Source: Clostridiales bacterium (GTDB taxonomy: Bacteria; Bacillota; Clostridia; Oscillospirales; Oscillospiraceae). From it: a DNA stretch of 42,803 bases. How positions within the stretch are numbered: position 1 is the stretch's first letter; each line of letters begins with the position of its first letter. The position numbers and the translations under genes were made by a program. The notes beneath the pieces were generated by a model, which ran no database searches, was not told where the DNA came from, and saw only the letters and a program-made list of their open reading frames with translations. The stretch lies in contig SFIY01000022.1 of assembly GCA_004555205.1 (NCBI GenBank), positions 1 through 42,803 on the forward strand. Reading direction: 5' to 3'. This document shows positions 39,432 through 42,803 of this stretch, one piece after another.

Positions 39432-40616
39432 ATGGCAAGAAGACTGTTTACTTCCGAATCCGTCACCGAGGGTCATCCCGACAAAATTTGCGATCAGATC
39501 TCTGATGCCGTACTGGATGCCATTCTGGCGCATGACCCCAATGGCCGCGTGGCCTGTGAAACCACCGCTTCCACCGGTTTGATCCATATTATGGGTGAGA
39601 TCACCACCTCCTGCTATGTGGACATTGCCAAGATCGCCCGTCAGGTGGTGCGTGAGATCGGCTATGACCGCGCCAAGTACGGCTTTGACTGCGATACCTG
39701 CGGCGTTATCACCAACATTGACGAGCAGTCCGGCGACATCGCCATGGGCGTTGACAGATCCCTGGAGGCGAAAGAGTCCGGCGACAGCGAGCTGGATAAC
39801 GGCGCCGGCGATCAGGGCATGATGTTCGGTTATGCCTGCGATGAAACGCCTGAGCTGATGCCTCTGGCCATCTCTCTTGCGCACAAGATGGCCAAGAAAC
39901 TGACCGAGGTGCGTAAGGCCGGTTTGGTGGACTACCTGCGTCCCGACGGCAAGACCCAGATCACGGTGGAGTACGATGAGAGCGGCAAGCCCGTGCGCGT
40001 GGATACGGTGGTGCTGTCCACCCAGCATGGCCCCGAGGCTTCGCTGGAGCAGATCCGCAAGGATATGATTGAGTTGGTCATCAAGCCCACCGTTCCTGCT
40101 GAGCTGCTGGACGAGGACACCAAGATCTATGTCAATCCCACCGGCCGCTTTGTGATCGGCGGACCGCAGGGCGACTCCGGCCTGACCGGCCGTAAGATCA
40201 TCGTTGACACCTACGGCGGCAGCGCACCGCACGGCGGCGGCGCGTTCTCCGGCAAGGATCCCACCAAGGTGGACCGCAGCGCTACCTATGCTGCCCGCTA
40301 TGTGGCAAAGAATGTGGTGGCCGCAGGCCTGGCCACCAAGTGCCAGGTGCAGTTGGCTTACGCCATCGGCGTGGCCCGTCCTGTCAGCGTGCTGGTGGAA
40401 ACCTTCGGCACCGGCGTGGTGTCCGATGATAAGCTGGAGGCAGCCGTGAATAAGGTCTTTGATCTGCGCCCCACCGCGATCATCCGCGATCTGGATCTGC
40501 GCAAGCCCATCTATCGCCAACTGGCTGCCTATGGCCACATGGGCCGTGAGGAGCTGGGCGTTGCCTGGGAAAAGACCGACCGTGTGGAGGCGCTGAAGGC
40601 GGCGTTGGCTGACTGA
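39432..40616 (+). CDS. metK: S-adenosylmethionine synthetase
   Basis: ATG 39432 follows AAGGAG by 9 bases and gives 394 residues, the normal length. It condenses ATP and L-methionine into SAM. Visible family signatures are TSESVTEGHPDKICDQISDA at the N-terminus, the GAGDQGMMFGYACDET loop near residue 118 (ATP/methionine loop), GPQGDSGLTGRKIIVDTYGG near 245 and HGGGAFSGKDPTKVDRS near 270 with the P-loop-like lysine. It is regulated by the upstream S-box. No Mat-specific partner genes are next to it. Its last codons are duplicated just downstream (see repeat at 40598). Confidence 0.97.
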   Translation: MARRLFTSESVTEGHPDKICDQISDAVLDAILAHDPNGRVACETTASTGLIHIMGEITTSCYVDIAKIARQVVREIGYDRAKYGFDCDTCGVITNIDEQSGDIAMGVDRSLEAKESGDSELDNGAGDQGMMFGYACDETPELMPLAISLAHKMAKKLTEVRKAGLVDYLRPDGKTQITVEYDESGKPVRVDTVVLSTQHGPEASLEQIRKDMIELVIKPTVPAELLDEDTKIYVNPTGRFVIGGPQGDSGLTGRKIIVDTYGGSAPHGGGAFSGKDPTKVDRSATYAARYVAKNVVAAGLATKCQVQLAYAIGVARPVSVLVETFGTGVVSDDKLEAAVNKVFDLRPTAIIRDLDLRKPIYRQLAAYGHMGREELGVAWEKTDRVEALKAALAD

Positions 40617-40646
40617 TTTTGTAGGCGGCGCTGGCAGACTGATTTT
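40598..40646 (+). repeat. 26-bp-spaced duplication of the metK 3' end
   Basis: GGCGGCGTTGGCTGACTGAT (plus TTT) at 40598-40620 recurs at 40624-40646 with two substitutions. The second copy lies after the stop codon and contains the same last codons and stop. It looks like a short tandem duplication. Confidence 0.8.
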
Positions 40647-40649
40647 TCC

Positions 40650-40678
40650 TTGCAAGAACGGCAAAAATATGTTATAGT
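40650..40678 (+). promoter_or_regulatory. promoter of the tRNA-Pro relic region
   Basis: TTGCAA (40650-40655), 17 bases, TATAGT (40673-40678). It points into a hairpin and then the first tRNA-Pro half-copy. Confidence 0.65.
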
Positions 40679-40709
40679 GGGTACACTGCCCGAAAGGCAG
40701 CGTACCCAC
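40677..40709 (+). other. leader hairpin before the tRNA-Pro relics
   Basis: GTGGGTAC ... GTACCCAC with an internal GCC/GGC stem around CGAAA. There is no T run, so it is not a terminator. Confidence 0.6.
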
Positions 40710-40718
40710 ATTATATGA

Positions 40719-40760
40719 CCGGGTGTAGCCCAGTTGGTAGGGCGCCACATTTGGGAATAC
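40719..40760 (+). pseudogene. tRNA-Pro(TGG) 5' half-copy A
   Basis: CCGGGTG, D arm GCCC-AGTTGGTA-GGGC, and an anticodon loop TTTGGGA are present. After that the sequence departs from a tRNA: the 3' half of the anticodon stem, T arm and acceptor strand are missing. Confidence 0.75.
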
Positions 40761-40787
40761 ACGCGGAAGCATTGAAAAACTTAATAT

Positions 40788-40835
40788 CGGGGTGTTGCGC
40801 AGTTGGTAGCGCGCCTGCTTTGGGAGCATAGGCGT
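40788..40835 (+). pseudogene. tRNA-Pro(TGG) 5' half-copy B
   Basis: CGGGGTG, D arm GCGC-AGTTGGTA-GCGC and anticodon arm CCTGC-TTTGGGA-GCA are tRNA-Pro-like. The sequence then becomes unrelated, so T arm and acceptor 3' strand are absent. The next ~175 bases to the intact tRNA hold no gene I can support; one stretch (CTTGGAAACACGGGCGTTTG) weakly resembles the region after the two breakpoints. Confidence 0.75.
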
Positions 40836-40967
40836 TTCTATCCACGACAGGAACAGCCGAAGCCCGGAAGCCTTGGAAACACGGGCGTTTGTGGGATTTC
40901 TCCCGACAGTCAAAGCAAGAAGAAAAACCGCTTTGACCACATAAATGACCACAGACAGGAAAAAACT

Positions 40968-40995
40968 TTGAATCGCACGATTTTCGTGCTATAAT
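40968..40995 (+). promoter_or_regulatory. promoter of tRNA-Pro, with a hairpin-like inverted repeat in the spacer
   Basis: TTGAAT (40968-40973), 16 bases, TATAAT (40990-40995). The spacer contains the inverted repeat GCACGATTTTCGTGC, which may be an operator. Confidence 0.65.
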
Positions 40996-41011
40996 CATGA
41001 CAACCAAATAA

Positions 41012-41087
41012 CCGGGTGTAGCGAAGGTGGTATCGCGCTTGATTTGGGTTCAAGAGACCGGGCGTTCGAGTCGCCCCACTCGGACCA
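41012..41087 (+). tRNA. tRNA-Pro(TGG)
   Basis: Complete cloverleaf: acceptor CCGGGTG/CACTCGG (one G-U), D arm GCGA-AGGTGGTA-TCGC, anticodon stem CTTGA/TCAAG around TTTGGGT (anticodon TGG), T arm GGGCG-TTCGAGT-CGCCC, discriminator A, encoded CCA. It reads CCA and probably other CCN codons. Confidence 0.93.
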
Positions 41088-41124
41088 AAACCCTCTGAAA
41101 TCGATTGATTTCAGAGGGTTTTCT
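41087..41124 (+). terminator. terminator of tRNA-Pro
   Basis: AAAACCCTCTGAAATC, loop GATT, GATTTCAGAGGGTTTT then CTTATT: 16-bp perfect stem. Confidence 0.9.
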
Positions 41125-41249
41125 TATTCTTTGTTTTTAGCGGCGCAAATCTTGATAAGAATTATGAGACTTGCGGTTGATCCCTTATATATTTCAAGCC
41201 TGTTAAGAAGGTAATTAATTACTTTTGCATTTTATATTGCAGAGCTATG

Positions 41250-41278
41250 TTGAAAACCTTGCAAAAAGAGCGTATAAT
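41250..41278 (+). promoter_or_regulatory. promoter of the Panacea operon
   Basis: TTGAAA (41250-41255), 17 bases, TATAAT (41273-41278). The transcript would begin near 41285, just at the leader hairpins. Confidence 0.75.
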
Positions 41279-41284
41279 ATATTA

Positions 41285-41345
41285 ACGGCAAGTCTTAAAT
41301 GTCTTGTCTATGAGACTGCCGTGTGATTTCACACGGCTTTAATTA
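41285..41345 (+). promoter_or_regulatory. leader with two mutually exclusive hairpins (attenuator-like)
   Basis: ACGGCA-a-GTCT (41285-41295) can pair with AGACTGCCGT (41313-41322). GCCGTGTG (41318-41325) can instead pair with CACACGGC (41330-41337), forming a stem followed by TTTAATT. The two share GCCGT, so only one can form. Another small hairpin (TATGTTG/CAACATA) follows at 41344-41361. The T run is short, so termination may be partial. The same sequence could also act as a short independent RNA. Confidence 0.5.
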
Positions 41346-41403
41346 TGTTGTAGGCAACATATATTTATATTAAAGAATGGCCAGCGAAGGGAGGCATAGC
41401 TTC

Positions 41404-41991
41404 ATGTCGAAGCAGAGCAAATTGACTGGTGCGGATTATCTTCTCCTATTGCTATATTTAGATAATTGTAGCGCAATAAATGGTGCAATCAGAATCACAA
41501 AAATGATGTTTTTATTTAATATGGAAATTGCCCCTATTCTTAAAAAGAAAGGCGTTTCCATTTGCGAAGATGATCTTCCTAAGTTTTCGGCGTACAATTA
41601 CGGTCCATTTTCCAAAGATGTTTATGAGCAGGTAGAACTATTTCAAAGCATAGGATTTATCAAGGTCAAAAATCTATATGCAACTGAAGAAATGTCTGAA
41701 GTTGACGATTGGGAAGAAAGTGCATTTGAAACTGAGTTTTCTGAAGGTTCGTGTCAGTATTCAAGTAACCAGGACGGAAAGCTTATGCAATATAAGCTTT
41801 TGAGTCTCGGAAAGAAGTATGTTGAGAGTGAAATAATACCGCAACTAACAAATGATCAGTTAGCTGTTTTAACGATCTACAAGCAAAGGATAGTTCATAC
41901 ATCTCCAAAAATGATTTTAAGGTATGTGTACACAAAATACCCTGAGATGACAGAAAACTCTCTTATTAAAGATGAGGTATTGGGGAAATGA
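41404..41991 (+). CDS. Panacea/SocA-like domain protein, first gene of an AT-rich operon
   Basis: ATG 41404 has GGGAGG 9 bases upstream; an earlier ATG at 41377 has no SD. 195 residues. The pattern fits the Panacea (SocA-like) domain: an N-terminal helical region (ADYLLLLLYLDNCSAINGAI, then RITKMMFLFNMEIAP), the signature KFSAYNYGPFSKDVYEQVEL near residue 60 and a late winged-helix-like part. Panacea domains are best known as antitoxins that neutralise unrelated toxins, and are also met in defence islands. The stop overlaps the next ATG (ATGA). Codon use is strongly AT-rich, unlike the rest of the window. Confidence 0.65.
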   Translation: MSKQSKLTGADYLLLLLYLDNCSAINGAIRITKMMFLFNMEIAPILKKKGVSICEDDLPKFSAYNYGPFSKDVYEQVELFQSIGFIKVKNLYATEEMSEVDDWEESAFETEFSEGSCQYSSNQDGKLMQYKLLSLGKKYVESEIIPQLTNDQLAVLTIYKQRIVHTSPKMILRYVYTKYPEMTENSLIKDEVLGK

Positions 41992-42443
41992 GTATATATA
42001 CTTTTTCAGAAGCTGAATTGAGAGCTCGCTTTATAAAAAATATAGGTAATAGAGATGATATCGACGTCTATATAGAAGTACCTGTTTTTTGTCGTTCTGT
42101 TGATTTAGTAATACAAGAAAAACAAAATGCAGAAATTTTTGCGATAGAATTTAAATTGCATGATTGGAAGCGAGCAATACAACAGGCTCAAAGCGTAGGG
42201 CTTTGCTTTGATTATCTATATATTTGTTTACCCAAGCCAAAGACAAATTCTTCAGCAAACAAAATTAGCGATACGTGTATATCGAATGGCGTGGGACTTA
42301 TTTTCTATGATACAGAACTCAACGAATTCTTCATGGAAGTCGAAGCTTCAAAGACTGCTGATGTTTGGGAAAAAGAACGTTGCCGTATTGTCAACTATTT
42401 GGAGGCCAAGAGAGATGAAGCAACAACACCTAAAAATTCTTAG
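41988..42443 (+). CDS. PD-(D/E)XK-like nuclease domain protein
   Basis: 151 residues, overlapping the Panacea-like gene by 4 bases. The core is VDLVIQE...IFAIEFKLHDWKRAIQQAQ at about residues 35-70. An Asp at the end of one strand, then E-x-K (EFK) and a following Q-x-x-x-Q helix are the layout of PD-(D/E)XK nucleases. The rest (LGYLYICLPKP-like strand, then NGVGLIFYDTELNEFF) fits the C-terminal strands of such a fold. There is no separate DNA-binding domain, so targeting must come from partners. Overlap with both neighbours indicates that the three proteins act together. Sequence support is motif level only. Confidence 0.65.
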   Translation: MSIYTFSEAELRARFIKNIGNRDDIDVYIEVPVFCRSVDLVIQEKQNAEIFAIEFKLHDWKRAIQQAQSVGLCFDYLYICLPKPKTNSSANKISDTCISNGVGLIFYDTELNEFFMEVEASKTADVWEKERCRIVNYLEAKRDEATTPKNS

Positions 42444-42803
42444 ATATAATACGGGCACTGATAAAAAAGCTTTTGTGCAGTTCAAAGATTTCTTTGACGC
42501 GGCAATTTTTAACGCGACAATAGTTGCCTATAGCGGCTCCTCAGTCGCTGATTTGATTTCAATGCATAGCCGGAGATATATTATTGATCCGCAGACTCAT
42601 ATTTTTCAACAAGAGTTGTCTGCGTATACTACTGAAAACAAAAAAACTCACATTCCGGCAATAAAAAAATCGGTAACAAAATATTTGGAAAAAATGCCTT
42701 CTGCTCTCGCTGACAAGATTCTTAAATTACACCAAAAACCCGAGCCTGAACTCATTGCCCAAAACCTCGATACATTAGTAGAGTGCGTATATGCTTTTCA
42801 AAC
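42415..42803 (+). CDS. unrecognised protein, third gene of the AT-rich operon, cut by the window end
   Basis: An open frame from ATG 42415 with GGAGG 9 bases upstream overlaps the nuclease gene by 29 bases and stays open to the last base, at least 129 residues. It starts MKQQHLKILRYNTGTDKKAF, continues with NATIVAYSGSSVADLISMHS and RRYIIDPQTHIFQQ. The strand-turn-Ser/Gly pattern and the IDPQTH motif suggest an enzyme with a barrel-type or nucleotide-binding fold, but I cannot name a family. No stop is seen, so the protein is larger. It is the key to the function of this operon. Confidence 0.7.
   Translation, partial: MKQQHLKILRYNTGTDKKAFVQFKDFFDAAIFNATIVAYSGSSVADLISMHSRRYIIDPQTHIFQQELSAYTTENKKTHIPAIKKSVTKYLEKMPSALADKILKLHQKPEPELIAQNLDTLVECVYAFQ

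Noticed and set aside
40719..40835. Two additional functional tRNA-Pro genes
   Set aside because: Both lack the T arm and acceptor 3' strand; only 5' halves are present.
1..42803. Transposases, integrases, IS elements or prophage structural genes
   Set aside because: None of the supported proteins shows their motifs; mobile activity is suggested only by scars at the tRNA genes.

Overview
The window reads as chromosomal DNA of an anaerobic, endospore-forming Firmicute of the class Clostridia, probably a GC-rich Oscillospiraceae/Ruminococcaceae-type gut bacterium. The evidence is sporulation genes (spoVAD-spoVAE, spo0A, an uninterrupted sigK), a monomeric [FeFe] hydrogenase, an S-box riboswitch on metK, ECF-type vitamin uptake, a class B sortase and many Clostridia-type intrinsic terminators. 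The family-level placement is an inference from gene content and base composition only.

Layout. 1-1111: two or three unrecognised genes that look like the edge of an accessory or mobile region. 1218-3479: a flavin/PNPOx-like protein, a small dual-specificity-type phosphatase and a HisC/CobD-like aminotransferase. 3630-4062: a tRNA-Thr gene with an 88-bp duplication of its 3' end and terminator. 4125-5510: spoVAD-spoVAE without spoVAC. 5517-8354: a copper efflux operon, csoR-copA, with two 17-bp CsoR-type operators and a CopZ-like domain fused to the CopA C-terminus behind a complete internal ribosome binding site. 8428-17000: housekeeping and signalling genes (Na/Pi symporter, SMEX-family membrane protein, RelQ-type alarmone synthetase, YgiQ radical SAM protein, phosphatase-acetyltransferase fusion, degenerate OMP-decarboxylase-like protein, tRNA-Ser, YqeB).

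17132-21208: a cell-surface locus. It encodes a 78-residue secreted protein ending in an SPQTG sorting signal, a class B sortase, an LCP protein and an S26 signal peptidase on the minus strand, with a divergent nucleotidyltransferase-family gene. 21211-27593: a minus-strand operon with a CpsB-type PHP phosphatase, a membrane-anchored Ig-like protein, two bacterial tyrosine kinases with Tyr/Gly/Lys repeat tails and an ABC exporter, but no glycosyltransferase. 27694-29868: spo0A and a CaiB-type CoA transferase. 29970-35378: an ECF transporter operon (DUF4430 binding protein, EcfT, fused EcfA-EcfA', EcfS, second EcfT), probably for a cobalamin-like ligand, with a candidate riboswitch and terminator in its leader. 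35776-40616: sigK, the hydrogenase, an MBL-fold hydrolase, and metK under a clear SAM-I riboswitch.

40650-41122: an intact tRNA-Pro preceded by two 5' half-copies of tRNA-Pro that both break off in the anticodon loop, suggesting repeated recombination there. Immediately downstream the DNA becomes markedly AT-rich and carries a tightly overlapping three-gene operon (Panacea/SocA-like protein, PD-(D/E)XK-like nuclease, and an unrecognised protein that runs off the window). The operon is preceded by a leader with mutually exclusive hairpins. It is the best candidate here for an undescribed defence or toxin-antitoxin-like system.
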